Position numbers and translations under genes: made by a program. This document shows, in pieces, positions 1-10,529 of a stretch of DNA of 64,000 nt (positions are counted from its first letter, which is position 1; every line of letters starts with the position of its first letter). The notes under the pieces are model-generated. The model saw only the letters and a program-made list of their open reading frames with translations. It ran no database searches and was not told the DNA's origin. The stretch is from Argyresthia goedartella (taxonomy: Eukaryota > Arthropoda > Insecta > Lepidoptera > Argyresthiidae), in assembly GCA_949825045.1 (NCBI GenBank), contig OX463810.1, forward strand, positions 38,140,201 through 38,204,200. Direction: 5' to 3'.

Positions 1-318
1 TGACAACTCCTCAGGTTCAAAGATGTGCTGAAGCGGCACATGAAGAGGTGCGGCATAGAGTCTTCGCAGTGGGAGAAGCATGTCGCCCTCAGACCCGAGT
101 GGAGGGCTGTGGTCAAAACCAAAGTCCGTGAATTTGAAATCCACTGCAGCGCCGAGCTCGACACCAAGCGCGATTTGTTAAATGCCCGACCACCTGCGCG
201 AACTCAGTACTATTATATTAATGGTGTGCTCACATGCCCGCAATGCGCGAGGATCTTCACAAGGAAGATTGGCTACACAAGCCACATGCGAGCACACGAG
301 CGAGTTCAAATCTCATGA
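1..318 (+). mobile_element. 3' end of a LINE ORF2 (C2H2 finger tail)
   Basis: The open frame at 25-318 carries a lysine/arginine-rich stretch with a WRAVV segment and ends in one C2H2-type zinc finger (CPQCARIF then HMRAH). This layout is usual at the extreme C-terminus of insect non-LTR retrotransposon reverse transcriptases. The frame is already open at the window edge, so this is the tail of a larger copy. The finger is seen directly; the LINE assignment rests on family knowledge. It is unlikely to be a host zinc-finger gene because only one finger is present and no exon signals surround it. Confidence 0.6.
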
Positions 319-549
319 AGCGGTCGCCGTGACCGAAACCAGTGGACCACTTATATATAATAGCTCATGCCCGCAACTTCAGATGCGTGTTCCTAGGAAG
401 TACCATTTACCGTTACCCTCCTTCTGGTGTAGTTGGATAAAAAAAAACTTATATGTTGTGGAAAATTTCATTCAAATCCGTTTAACCGTTTTTTGCGTAT
501 TAAAGGCACAAAAATATATTATCCCTGGGTAATATATATATCACCGTAA
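319..549. other. Non-coding flank of the LINE tail
   Basis: No gene is supported here. The first part probably belongs to the 3' UTR of the LINE fragment ending at 318. The rest is AT-rich and leads into a palindromic repeat starting near 550. Confidence 0.4.
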
Positions 550-706
550 GATAGTAAAAACCGTTAGTAGATCAACTAACGGTTTTTCTCTTAAGTTGGT
601 CAACTATCGACAGATAGTAAACTGTAGCGTACTGCGTACTATATGACGCGTTAGTTGATCAACTAACGGTTCAAACCGTTAAATAGAAAACTGGTTTAAA
701 CATGAA
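550..706 (+). repeat. Palindromic repeat, left half of an inverted pair
   Basis: This stretch contains a near-perfect fold-back at 556-587 and a perfect 18-bp palindrome at 650-667 (GTTAGTTGATCAACTAAC). Its start (ATAGTAAAAACCGTTAGT) and the motif ATCGACAGATAGTAAAC recur in inverted orientation at 3852-3928. A LINE (716-3716) lies between the halves, so this looks like a palindromic MITE or similar element split by that insertion. The superfamily is not identifiable from what is visible. Confidence 0.55.
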
Positions 707-767
707 TTGCAAACGCAGGGTTCGCCACTCGTCACGGTGAACCTCCCGGAAGGGCGAAAAGCGGGCT

Positions 768-1957
768 TTGGACACCCGCTTTGCTACGTGGAATGTGCGA
801 GGAGCGATGGATGAAAAGATTGATAAAGTGTGTGATATGATGGATACAAAGAGAGTAGATGTGTGTTGTGTGAATGAGACTAAAAGGAAAGGGTCAGGAA
901 CAACTACCCATGGCCTTTTTACAGCCTACTGGTCTGGAGTTACAGAGGCCGAGGTAGGATGTAAGGGGGTAGGGATTGTCCTCTCCCAATATATGGCACA
1001 GTGTGTTAGTGAGTATGAATGTGTAAACCCAAGAATCCTCTGGGTCAGACTCAGGGTGGGGCCCAGATATGGGTCTGACGCAGAGGGTTCGAGTGGGTAG
1101 GAGTGAAACGAGATGGTTATGATCAAGTGCTGGGTAAGTTTGTTGACGAAAGGGTCAACGAGAACGGTTTAACTCTTCTCGAAGTGTGTCTGGAAAATAA
1201 TCTTTGTGTGACGAACACTTTGTTTTATCACAAAAAGATTCACATGTATACTTGGCAGAGACAGCAAGTAAGGAGTATGATTGATTTTATAATTGTTGAT
1301 GAAAGACTGAGAAACAACATTATCGACACGAGAGTATGGCGGGGCGCTAACCTAGCATCGGATCATTTTCTGGTGATAAGCCAGATAAATGGTCTGTTCA
1401 AACGATGGCGACATCACCCTCAAATGCCGACAACATAGTTGGAACGTATAAAAGTAGAGACATTACGAGAAGAGTGTGTGAAAGTAGAATATAAGAAGAG
1501 ACTGGCTGTACACTTTGAGAAGATTAATTTGAAAGGAGAGTGTGACCTTGTCATGGAACAGTTTTGGTCAATAATAAAAAATGGAGTGATAGAGTCTTCA
1601 AGAGAAGTATGTGGTGTGACCAAAAGGAAGAAAGGAAAAAGACCAGAACAAGTTGTCTGGTGGGATGATGAAGTAAGAAAGGTGGTGGATGTTAAGAAAA
1701 AGGCATGGTTGGACTTGTTAGCTACAAAAGCTAACATGAGAGTAAATGGTGATAGAATAAATGAAGAAGATGTAGATGGAGCGACTGAGAAGTATAGAGT
1801 CTTGAAAAGACTGGTGAAAGAATGTGTGACAACAAAGAAAGAACAGATAAAAGAGCGATGTGATGGAAGGTTTTCTGACAATTTCCGGGCCAAAATCAAG
1901 ATTTTTTGGAAATTGGTGAAGGATGCCCGAGGAAAGTCAGAAAAAAACAAATTTTAA
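768..1957 (+). pseudogene. LINE endonuclease and linker region (broken)
   Basis: The segment starts with FATWNVRG, the N-terminal asparagine motif of AP-like endonucleases. VNETK then supplies the catalytic glutamate and DFIIVD...ASDHF the C-terminal histidine motif. Proteins of this kind are often annotated as craniofacial development protein 2-like in insects. The frame is interrupted: the first open stretch stops at about 1100, the next spans 1103-1438 and the third spans 1439-1957 with a lysine-rich linker. The breaks mean no single working protein can be made. Confidence 0.8.
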
Positions 1958-2126
1958 TGTAATTAGAAGTGAAAATGGTGATGTTTTGAATGAGGAAGAA
2001 AAGATTCTGGATCGATGGAAGGAATATTTTTAAAGTCTTTTCGAACGTGAGGGGACTGGACGTGTAGCTGCAAGCATATCCTCCTCACCCCTAGTAGATG
2101 CCGTACCCGCAGCTGTCGCTGAGGAT

Positions 2127-3697
2127 ATGACATTGACTGAAGTTGAGTACGAAAGTGATAATAAAAGCATGAAAGAAATAGTATGTGCGATGAAAAGTAT
2201 GAAAACAGGTAAAGCGGCAGGGAATGATAGAGTATCGTTAGAGATGCTGAGGGGAGGAGATGGCGTCGTGGCTAGTCAGCTGTACCAACTCTTTAATATA
2301 TGCTGGACGATCGGTTGGGTGCCAGGAGACTGGTGCAAGGCTGTTATCGTCCCACTATATAAGGGGAAGGGTTCACAGCAGGACTGTAAAAGCTACCGCG
2401 GCATTAGTCTTCTCAGCATCGTCGGTAAATTGTATGCAAAAATATTGATTGAACGAGTGATGAATAAAACGGAGGAAAATATCTGGGATGCGCAAGGGGG
2501 ATTCAGAAGAGGAATGGGATGGACGGACCTGATCTTTGCTCTACGATGCGTAACAGAGAAACATCTGGCTTTGAGGCAAAAAGTTTACTGCGCTTTTGTA
2601 GACTTAGAAAAGGCATATGATAAAGTGATGAGGAATGATTTGTGGGAAACACTATCCGTGTATGGAGTGTACAGCCAAATGATTCGTTCACTGAAGTCCT
2701 TGTACGACGATTCCAGTGCATGCGTCAGGATAAACGGTGCTTACACGGGCTGGTTTAACATCAAACGTGGTGTGAGACAGGGCTGTGTAGCATCGCCATG
2801 GCTGTTCAATCTGTTCATGGATAGTTGTTTGAATGATTTGAAAGAGCGTGATTGTGGGATACAAATGGGAGAGTTACTTATCAAGTGCCTCTTATACGCT
2901 GATGATCAAGTTATTCTTGGTTCGTCAGTGGGTGAGCTGCAGGAGATGGTAACTCTCATGAACGAATCACTTAAGAAGAAGAGAATGATAGTGAATGTCA
3001 GTAAAACGAAGGTCATGGTTTTAGAAAAGGATGAAGAAGTAACGGAATACGTGATTATGATTGATGATGAACAAGTGAATGAGTTTATATAGTTGGGTAT
3101 GGGAAATGTTAGGGTGATATTGAAAGGAGAGTGAGTGCGGGCAATAAAATCAATGGGGCGCTGCACTCCTTGATGAGTAGCCAAACGTTGTCACAAAAGG
3201 CACGTTTGGCGATTCATAATGGAGAGTTGAGTCCGACATTGATGTATGGTAGCGAATGTTGGGTATGGCAGAAGAAGCATGAAAGCCGAATAAGCGCTGT
3301 AGAAATGAGGTTTTTGAGGAGTATATGTGGTGTAACATTGAAAGATAGATTGAAGACTGAAGTTATAAGGGAACGCTGTGGATTGAAAGAAGATATAGTG
3401 ACAAGGATAGAGAAAGGCCAGCTTAGATGGTTTGGTCACGTTGAAAGGATGAATGAAAGGAGATTGACGAAACAGATTTATACAGCGGGTGTGAAAGGAG
3501 CCGCCAGGCGGGGACGCCCAAGAAGGTCCTATAAAGACCAAATCGGCGATTTGTTAGTGAAAGGGCAAATTCGAAGTACCCGTAACCGGCGAGCTTGCAT
3601 GAAGAGACTGAATGTTGAGGAAGCGAGAGATGTATGCCAGGATCGTAGCAGGTGGAGGTCTTTAGTCTCTACCACCCCTCTTCCGGGATTTTCGTGA
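2127..3697 (+). pseudogene. LINE reverse transcriptase and C-terminal domain (broken)
   Basis: The 321-aa frame at 2127-3092 contains the reverse transcriptase motifs in order: a finger region with YRGISLLS, FVDLEKAYD with its catalytic Asp, RGVRQGCVASPWLFN, and the active-site YADD. A stop near 3092 separates it from the 188-aa frame at 3131-3697. That frame has the YGSECW, WFGHVERMN, GRPRRS and STRNRRACM motifs typical of the thumb and C-terminus of this LINE group. The enzyme copies LINE RNA at a nicked chromosomal target. This copy is inactive through stops and frame changes. Confidence 0.85.
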
Positions 3698-3741
3698 GCA
3701 TATGTATGTATGTATTTTGCAAACGAAATACCAGGGCAAAC

Positions 3742-3805
3742 GCTGCGGTAGCTTAGTTGAAGACTAGAGGGGGCGAGCGCAGCGAAGCCCCCGAATAATT
3801 TCTTG
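3742..3805 (+). repeat. GC-rich dispersed repeat, copy 1
   Basis: The core reads CTGCGGTAGCTTAGTTGAAG and then GGGGGCGAGCG...GAAGCCCCC, a GC-rich imperfect palindrome. Related copies occur at 4023-4075 (same strand) and at 33604-33666 and 50515-50585 (opposite strand). The hairpin-like GC end resembles the 3' end of non-autonomous Helitrons, but I cannot see a firm CTRR terminus, so the class is left open. Confidence 0.55.
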
Positions 3806-3851
3806 TTAGTTTGACATGTAAGAACAAAAGAAACGTAAATTCTAAACCCTG

Positions 3852-3928
3852 TCGGTGTGGTTTACTATCTGTCGATAATCGATCGACTACCGCGTTAGTT
3901 TATCAACTTAAGGTTTTGACTATCACAA
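3852..3928 (-). repeat. Palindromic repeat, right half of an inverted pair
   Basis: This is the inverted partner of 550-706. The reverse complement shows GATAGTCAAAACC, TTAAGTTGAT and ATCGACAGATAGTAAAC in comparable order. Together the halves suggest an older palindromic element interrupted by the LINE at 716-3716 and its flanking repeat. Confidence 0.5.
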
Positions 3929-4022
3929 GGCCTAAAAAGTGCAGGTAATGTATGAAATATTATGTATTTTATACTTTGACTAGGTATTATTAGGTGCAGC
4001 CTGTAATGTGTGTAAAAGCATA

Positions 4023-4075
4023 AAACACTGCGATAGCTTAGGTGAAGGGTAAAGGGGGCGAGCGAAGCGAAGTAT
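4023..4075 (+). repeat. GC-rich dispersed repeat, copy 2
   Basis: The sequence shows CACTGCGATAGCTTAGGTGA and then AGGGGGCGAGCGAAGCGAAG. It matches copy 1 at 3742-3805 but lacks the closing CCCC arm. Confidence 0.5.
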
Positions 4076-5216
4076 TAAAACTAGTTTTTTTTTTACGTGT
4101 TCAACCTAACACCCTGCCTGATATTGTGGGGAAATCTATTTATCCTACCAAACACATTTTTATGTCAAATATTGCCAAGACGAGGCTATATGGCTGGCAC
4201 TGTCAAAAAGTTACCAGATCTCATATAAAGCCAAGCTTCTATCTCTACATGCCCTATCCCTACAAGCCCTAACTTCACAAACTCTACACCAAAATATGTG
4301 GCTTGGCCGTTTCACTACTCTCACATGGGCGTAAGGTGAAAAATTGTATTCACTGAACACAATGAACAGTGGTTCATTACTTTTCTGTTATACAATAGTT
4401 CCTGTTGTTGTAATGATGAATGATGCCATTTTTAGACCTCTAGCATCAAAATTTGTGGAAGTCTCATACATACTTCCATCCCCTAATTTAAGGGGTTGGG
4501 GGGTAAAAATTACACGTTTTAGAATGTTTTAGTTTTTTGTGTTCTATTACTAGCTTCCATACCAAATTTCAGCTTTCTAGGACTTGAGGAAGTTCCTAAG
4601 AATTTTGATGATCATCAGTGAGTGAGTCAGTGACGAAATCGGGGTATTTTAGATATCAATAAAATCTAAATTATACAAGCTATGCTATTGAAACTTTCTT
4701 TGTATATTAAACCTACTACTGACATCATATTCCGAAAATTCTGTTCAACTGCTATAATCCCAACCCAAGTTGTGAAGGTTAAAAAAACCGACGAAGTGCT
4801 TCGAGAAAAGGTAGGTAACGCCCTTGCGCTTCGCTTACTCGTCTTGGCGGGGGCACTGCCGTGCCCCCAGATTTACACATTGCCGGTGTCCAAGTAGGTA
4901 TTCTATATAATTCCTAGGCATTGTATATATAACCTAGGTAATTGGATCATTCACACAGCGGTAGATAGGTACCTATTCACTTTTTGCTACACGTTTCTTT
5001 TTTGGTGGTCCTTGCCGGATTTAGGGTAAAGTGTTTAGGTTGGTAAAACCTGAATTTGTAAGCAATATATTTGTTGCCATAAAGTAATAGATCAAAAATA
5101 AAAAATCAGCACTAATGGTAATAAAAACAAGTGGAATTAGTTATATAAAAAGATTTTTCCGCCTTCTAACCTCGAAATAGCACCTTTGCCGCTTGATGTT
5201 GGGTTGTTGGGTTAAG
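4076..5216. other. Gene-free stretch with repeat-like sequence
   Basis: No convincing gene is present; the short open frames lack recognisable domains. A perfect 8-bp stem with a TGCC loop lies at 4849-4868 (GGGGGCAC / GTGCCCCC). The segment around 4615-4650, with runs of GTGAGTGAGTCAGTGA, looks like a degraded transposon, but I could not match it elsewhere in the window. Confidence 0.35.
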
Positions 5217-5342
5217 TACAGTCATTTAGTATTTTTACCTGGAAAGTTTTCCGGGAGTTTTGAAATTTGGCAATTTTATAGATTTTGGTATGCTCTTGCC
5301 AAATTTCAACTTTGCCACCTCGTATGGCTGCCGCTCGCGCCG
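5217..5342 (+). repeat. Left terminal inverted repeat
   Basis: The reverse complement of this segment is nearly identical to 7651-7786. Small differences lie only near the outer 30 bases and at the inner edge. Confidence 0.8.
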
Positions 5343-5521
5343 CCATATTGAAAAAATGGCGCCCAAAAGCAGTTTTTTGATAATAACTCCTTTCTGGCGC
5401 ATTTTACAGGAAAAACATATTTATACAAAATAAAAGTAGAAAAAATTTCCTACAATTTATGTCGTAACCTTTTCTTTCCTAAAATCAATAGTTTCGACGT
5501 AGGAGCGCCGTAAAGTGTAAT

Positions 5522-6838
5522 TCAATACACGTTTCGGCAGAAATACTCGTTTCCACGATTTCCACGACGATACGATTTTCCATATAGCCATAATAAGTTG
5601 GAAACTGATGGTGTAATCTCCGTCGCAACCGCACGAATGCTACCAAGATCTTGAATCTTTACTGTTTTCAAGCCCGTATCGTTTTTCTTCGTAAATGTTT
5701 TTAATTCAATGGCACCAAAAGAACCTACAACTTTTGCAGACGGCATTAGCTTTAATCGTACAATATTTTGGTCAGGAGCAATCGCACTTTGAGGTGTTAT
5801 ACAATGGATACCACCCATAGCATGAAAAGTGTTGTGCCCATCTAATGTTTGCGTGTTGAAATCGGCGTTATCGAAAACAAACTGTGAAAACGATTGATCA
5901 TAGATATTCAATGGCGAGCGCATTATAGCTGAAACTTCGAACAGCATTGCTTCAGTGTAAGAAGAGCAAAACCCGAGAGATGATAAAGTATCTATCAATC
6001 GTCGAGATCCATATTTTTGGAATAAAAATACTGCTACTCCAACCTGAACCGATGATATAAAAGATTTCGGCCTTGCTGCGGCTATAATAGAATGTGCGAG
6101 AGCAATGCTTTTCTTCTTCCATTTGTCAAGTGATGCTCGTTTATTTTTTAAAATTATTCCATCCAGAAAAATTCGTAAAGTTTCAGGGATATCTGACTCG
6201 ACATCTTGAAAAAAAATGTCTGATGGAGGATAATGATTTGTCTCGTACACCTTAGACCGAATATCTTCTGTAACAATTATTGCTGCTGCCTTTATAATAC
6301 GCTTACGTTCTTCTAATTTGTTGTCACTTTTTTCATTGTACCAGGCATCCGTTAATAACTTAAAGCCTGTACTTCGAAAACAAACCACAGGCGACTTATT
6401 GGCAGTGACAGCAATTAAAATATCATCACCATATTTTTTAAGCAGTTGTGCTTTCACTGTTTTTATGTGTGGACGGTAATCACCTTCAATTTTTGTCATA
6501 AGTTCGTCCAGAGAAAACTGACATTCTTCGGAATTTTCTTCGAGATATGAATAAATGTATTGCATCGCGGTATCAATCTCGCTTGCATACGGACCTCTTT
6601 TTTTTCTTTCTTCGGTCGAGGGCGTTTGATACAATTTCTTCATACACGAATTGTGATATTGTGCATCGGCTGCGACTAAGTCAGTAACCTGCTCAAGGCG
6701 TTCAACTATTGCTTGTCCCCAATCATCGTTACGAGCCCGAGCAAGTTCTGAATCCAATCCTTTTTCCTTCACTTCAATAACTTTACTTTCTTGCAGTATA
6801 TCACCACAAATAAAGCAGTTTACTTCATTAGAAGCCAT
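5522..6838 (-). CDS. Uncharacterised 438-aa zinc-binding protein inside a TIR element
   Basis: A single uninterrupted frame starts at an ATG (MASNEVNCFICGD). A probable zinc-binding set is visible: C8 and C11 (CFIC), then H62 and C65 (YHNSC). The middle has a helix-rich segment with repeated I/A-rich motifs (KAAAIIVTEDIRS, ALAHSIIAAARPKSF) and a later FVFDNADFNTQTLDG segment. I recognise this architecture as a widespread but functionally unassigned family in insects and cnidarians, often near transposons. The last ~20 residues are basic and low in similarity to what I recall, so the copy may be truncated by a frame change. It could be a captured host gene or an undescribed transposase; no function is assigned. 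Confidence 0.6.
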   Translation of the reverse strand: MASNEVNCFICGDILQESKVIEVKEKGLDSELARARNDDWGQAIVERLEQVTDLVAADAQYHNSCMKKLYQTPSTEERKKRGPYASEIDTAMQYIYSYLEENSEECQFSLDELMTKIEGDYRPHIKTVKAQLLKKYGDDILIAVTANKSPVVCFRSTGFKLLTDAWYNEKSDNKLEERKRIIKAAAIIVTEDIRSKVYETNHYPPSDIFFQDVESDIPETLRIFLDGIILKNKRASLDKWKKKSIALAHSIIAAARPKSFISSVQVGVAVFLFQKYGSRRLIDTLSSLGFCSSYTEAMLFEVSAIMRSPLNIYDQSFSQFVFDNADFNTQTLDGHNTFHAMGGIHCITPQSAIAPDQNIVRLKLMPSAKVVGSFGAIELKTFTKKNDTGLKTVKIQDLGSIRAVATEITPSVSNLLWLYGKSYRRGNRGNEYFCRNVY

Positions 6839-7650
6839 GGCTCTGTAAATGCAAACGACACTGTTAAATGATAAACGTATACTGATGACGCAGACTAAAT
6901 ATTTCTGTTGAGCTCAGCTGGGGCCAGATGTTTCTTAGAAGGGAAAGAAGGGGCCTGACACAGAAGGGACGCATTCCTTTATACCTGCGGAGACATAACA
7001 GACTAGCTAGACATGGTAGACTAGTAGTTAACTAGGTTTTCATTCTATGGAACAATATACCCGTACGCTATCAGGAAAAGTGTTTTTCACGAAAACCATG
7101 GAAAATTATGTGCACCCCCTTTTCCTAAAAATCATATTGTAGCATTTTTACTGGATCAATCGTAATGAAATAAAAAGAGTAATCAACATAGATACTTTAT
7201 GCTTCAATTGATTATAAGTTATTTAGGAAAATCTTTGTGAAATAATTAAAAATAACAGGAAAAGCGAAGGAAAAGTTGCGAAAAACTAACCTAAACAAAA
7301 ATTTGTAAAGTTGTTACTTACAAAGTATTTTGCTTATTTTTAGCAAAATTGAGTATATAATATAGTTTTCACTTTGTTTCTTGTCGAATCTAACCACTTA
7401 TAGCATATAATACTATTCAAAATTATTAGAAAAACCTACACTGAAATTATATCGTTGTCAATGTTTTTGCCGCGACTAAAAACAAAAGGTTTTTTTTTAT
7501 ATTTTTATTCGATACAGAGAAAACAAAGACAAATTTCTGACAGAGAAACAACCACAGACAACAAATCAATCATCAAACTCAGTTTAAGTTAGCTACACAC
7601 TGCAAGATCGATGTCGGACTGTGTCGGACCGACCGGAAAGGTGGTCGACA

Positions 7651-7786
7651 CGGCGCGAGCGGCAGCCATACCAGGTGGCAAAGTTGAAATTTGGCAAGAG
7701 CATACCAAAATCTATAAAATTGCCAAATTTCAAAACTCCCGGAAAACTTTCCAGGTAACCTCTATTTTTTCGACCAAATGACTGTA
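7651..7786 (-). repeat. Right terminal inverted repeat
   Basis: This is the inverted partner of 5217-5342. The inner edge (GGCGCGAGCGGCAGCCATAC) and the outer edge (AAATGACTGTA) both mirror the left end. Confidence 0.8.
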
Positions 7787-9289
7787 AAGCCTTTGCGTGT
7801 AGCCTTATTGGTTTTGTTATAGATAAATAGAAAGGAATGATAATAGATAGTAACAGCGATTTAATTAAATAGAGTAGGATAGACGGGTTGTGGGTTTACA
7901 GAACTCATTTGTATTGATTTGTCACATTTTGACCACAAGAGCACTCCCCTGGTCTTCGAATCAGATGTTATCGGTGTTAGGAGCTGGGAAGTACAGAGCC
8001 GGCCAGTAGGAAGATCTCGGGTGGTAGAGCCAGAAGGAAGATCTCGGGTGGTAGAGCCAGTATTAAGATCCTGGGGAACAAAGACGTCTTCGGAAAGTGC
8101 AGAAGAGCTACTGCAATGTCCTCAGCATCATCGCAGCCACGCAGAGAAGGCGAGAGGCTGCGATGAAGCACTTGGCCATCCCAGGAATTTCAGTACGGAG
8201 AGAAGAGAACTAGCTACAAACAAATACATAAATACTTACCCGAATCCGGGATAAGTAAAAATAGCATCAAACTTAGTAAACATATTAGAGAAATGAAGAA
8301 TTTTCTTTTAGTTTTACAGGAATATCATAGATTACAGCCAGCTACAAACTATATAGAGTTAAACTAATTGAATAAGAACTGCATGTTATGTGCGAACTCG
8401 TAGGAAATCTACTATTTCATCTCTCCTGTTCGGAAAGTTTCACTTTCATGGGGAGATAGCCGAGTGGAACATTGCTTATCCATCCCAAGGGTGGAAAGTT
8501 TTTTTTTTTTAAGATTGGAAACGGATTCGATGATAATTGAGCTCCGTCATGTTATGAAATAACAAAATTGAAATCAATAGCTACGTTTTTAAACTTTTTA
8601 AATGTTGGCAGTATAGGTATTTTAACTTTTCTTGCAGAATCTAGTACTAGAAAACAATGATATTTTGCACTAGAAAAAGGGGAAACACGAGATTTAATAT
8701 ATATACCGTGTCCTTTTTTGGTCAAAAATGGATTCTGAAAGTGATACCAGTGACATGAACATTGATTTAACTCCCGATGAGATAAAATAACAGGCAAAAG
8801 CATCATGTTGATAACAATCTATTACCGCAGTGCTCTAAGCAAAGGCATAAGGCATACTACCATTTCATGAAGAAAATGTGTTTCCCCACAGTCGAAATGA
8901 AAAGAAGAGTGTTTTACTCGGGTAAAATGATATTATTGATAAGTATAGTTCAGATGGAGATGTACCGTCATTGAAACCTGATAAATCAGCAGAAGAAACG
9001 GAGTTAGTACAATATTATTGTCGTGAAATACAAGCTCTCTATAGAGAGATAACGGACATTTGTAAAAGAGTGATTGAGTCACAAGTAAGCAAAATGACAA
9101 ACTTCGAATTAAAAGTTGCTTTTTTTATTCAAAAAGAGTTTATTTCCATAAGATACACATAGGTAAGATTTGGAGAATGTCAAATCTTAAACTAACACAT
9201 GTATAAGGTACAGGGAAATATAGAACTCAATTTGAATTCCGTCACCTCAATGTTTTAGATGCTGGAGGCAAAGAGGCGACTAGAAACCT
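7787..9289. other. Gene-poor stretch with a small tandem repeat and transposon scraps
   Basis: A 27-bp unit beginning GGAAGATCTCGGGTGGTAGA is repeated at 8009-8035 and 8036-8062 inside a short frame (7919-8254) without a known domain. Around 8450-8475 the words ATAGCCGAGTGG resemble a tRNA A box, so a SINE head fragment is possible. The frame at 8971-9162 and the text just upstream (starting MDSESDTSD near 8727) look like a decayed transposase N-terminus, but I cannot name it. Confidence 0.35.
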
Positions 9290-9640
9290 CCAGCTTTATA
9301 CGTTATTTTTTACAGAATTGGAGCAAACACCTTCCCAAGCTTTCTTGTCTTCTACATAATCTGATATTTTGTAGTAACCTTTTTTAGATAAGTGATTTTT
9401 AACAACATTTTTAAATTTATTTACAGAGAATTCTTGTAACTCAGTCGGTATTTTGTTGTAAAAGCGAATACATTGCCCTTTAAAAGATACATTAACCTTA
9501 TGGAGCCTAGTAGTAGGTATAGCCAGTTTATTCCTATTTCTAGTGTTGACATTGTGCATTGGAAATTTATCAATATTTTTGTGGACGTACATTAGGTTTT
9601 CATAAATATACTGACACGGCACTGTCATAATGTTAATTTC
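9290..9640 (-). mobile_element. LINE C-terminal fragment (CR1/Jockey-like)
   Basis: The 110-aa minus-strand frame at 9296-9628 contains NTRNRNKLAIP, FKGQCIRFYNKIP and a YYKISDYVEDKKAW end. The same signature appears at 41773-42060 and 25045-25700, showing three independent copies of one LINE group. This is only the end of the reverse transcriptase protein, so it is a 5'-truncated insertion. Confidence 0.75.
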
Positions 9641-10175
9641 CTTAAATTAAAATTTACAATTGATTTAAAATTACAATTTACTTTGCATATGTTACCCGTA
9701 CTAAAATATGACGAGACAAGCATTGAGCAATTTATTGATTAGTAAACCTTAGAGACAGCCGCAGTAGTGCAAGTTGCAACAAATGAGGCAGAATTATAAG
9801 TCCCTAAATGATTTGGGAACGAAATCACCGATTTTTTCGTTGATCTTACGGTGACGCAAGCTGATGGAAATGATTCAAGTTTAAAGGGTTGAAGCCCCTA
9901 AATCAAAAGATGGCTATAAAAGTTTTTGCGGATGGGCTGCGTAACCGTAGCCTCAGCACAATTATACAGGCACGGAATTTTCAGTCTCTGAAAGACGCTG
10001 TACAGGCAGCGCTAGACGAGGAGACCACAGGTACTTAAACGTCTGCTGACGTCATGTCATGTCAGAGGTAGATCGAATAATTTGTAGAGGATATCGTGGC
10101 AGAGGTAACCACAACTACAGCCAAGGCAGCCGTGGGGGCAACAATCGTGATAACAAACGTGAGTGGACGCGAGGT

Positions 10176-10235
10176 GGCGGTGGCGACGCCGAGTCATCGG
10201 GCAGTGGCGGCGGCGACGCCGAGTCATCGGGCAGT
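10176..10235 (+). repeat. 30-bp tandem duplication in gag remnant
   Basis: Two adjacent 30-bp units begin GGCGGTGGCGACGCCGAGTC and differ by one base. They lie in a glycine/serine-rich part of the gag region of the degenerate Gypsy copy. Confidence 0.75.
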
Positions 10236-10529
10236 GGCGGCTCACGGCGGGTAGCCCCCGAGGTAGGTCCGGTCAAAATTATAACTATCGTGGAAACAGC
10301 AATGGGCAAGTGAATGCAATGGCAGAGGAGCAAACTAAGACAGAGAATCAGTTTTTTCGGGCCTGAAAATGTAATTTTATCATGTAATAATGTTTGCTCA
10401 GTAGGGATGACCGTAAACAGCAGGGCATTCAACTTTTTAGTAGACACGGGGGCATCCATATCGGCGCGTTGAAATATGATCATGTTCTAGAACACAACAT
10501 ACCCACTAATAACGAGGCGATACTTATAA

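Larger units (their letters stand above)
716..3716 (+). mobile_element. Non-LTR retrotransposon (LINE) with 9-bp target duplication
   Basis: The element is flanked by TTGCAAACG at 707-715 and again at 3717-3725, a perfect 9-bp target-site duplication as expected from target-primed insertion. Inside are, in order, an AP-type endonuclease, a reverse transcriptase and a C-terminal basic domain, all on the plus strand. The 3' end carries short ATGTATGTA repeats. At about 3.0 kb it is close to full length for an RTE-like single-ORF LINE, but the frame is broken several times, so it is not autonomous. The clade assignment is tentative. Confidence 0.85.
5217..7786 (-). mobile_element. TIR transposon carrying an uncharacterised protein
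   Basis: Terminal inverted repeats of about 125 bp bound the unit, left at 5217-5342 and right at 7651-7786 in reverse complement. Both open with TACAGTCATTT and share a long interior run including GGAAAGTTTTCCGGGAG. The ends fit a TA target duplication followed by CAGTCATTT, as in Tc1/mariner-like insertion, though other superfamilies are possible. The only sizeable gene inside is the minus-strand frame at 5522-6838, which has no DDE motif that I can see. The remaining ~0.8 kb upstream of that gene is AT-rich and non-coding. Confidence 0.75.

Noticed and set aside
7919..8254. 111-aa frame with a repeated GRSRVVEP unit
   Set aside because: The repeat comes from a 27-bp tandem duplication. 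No family is recognised and no start context supports translation.
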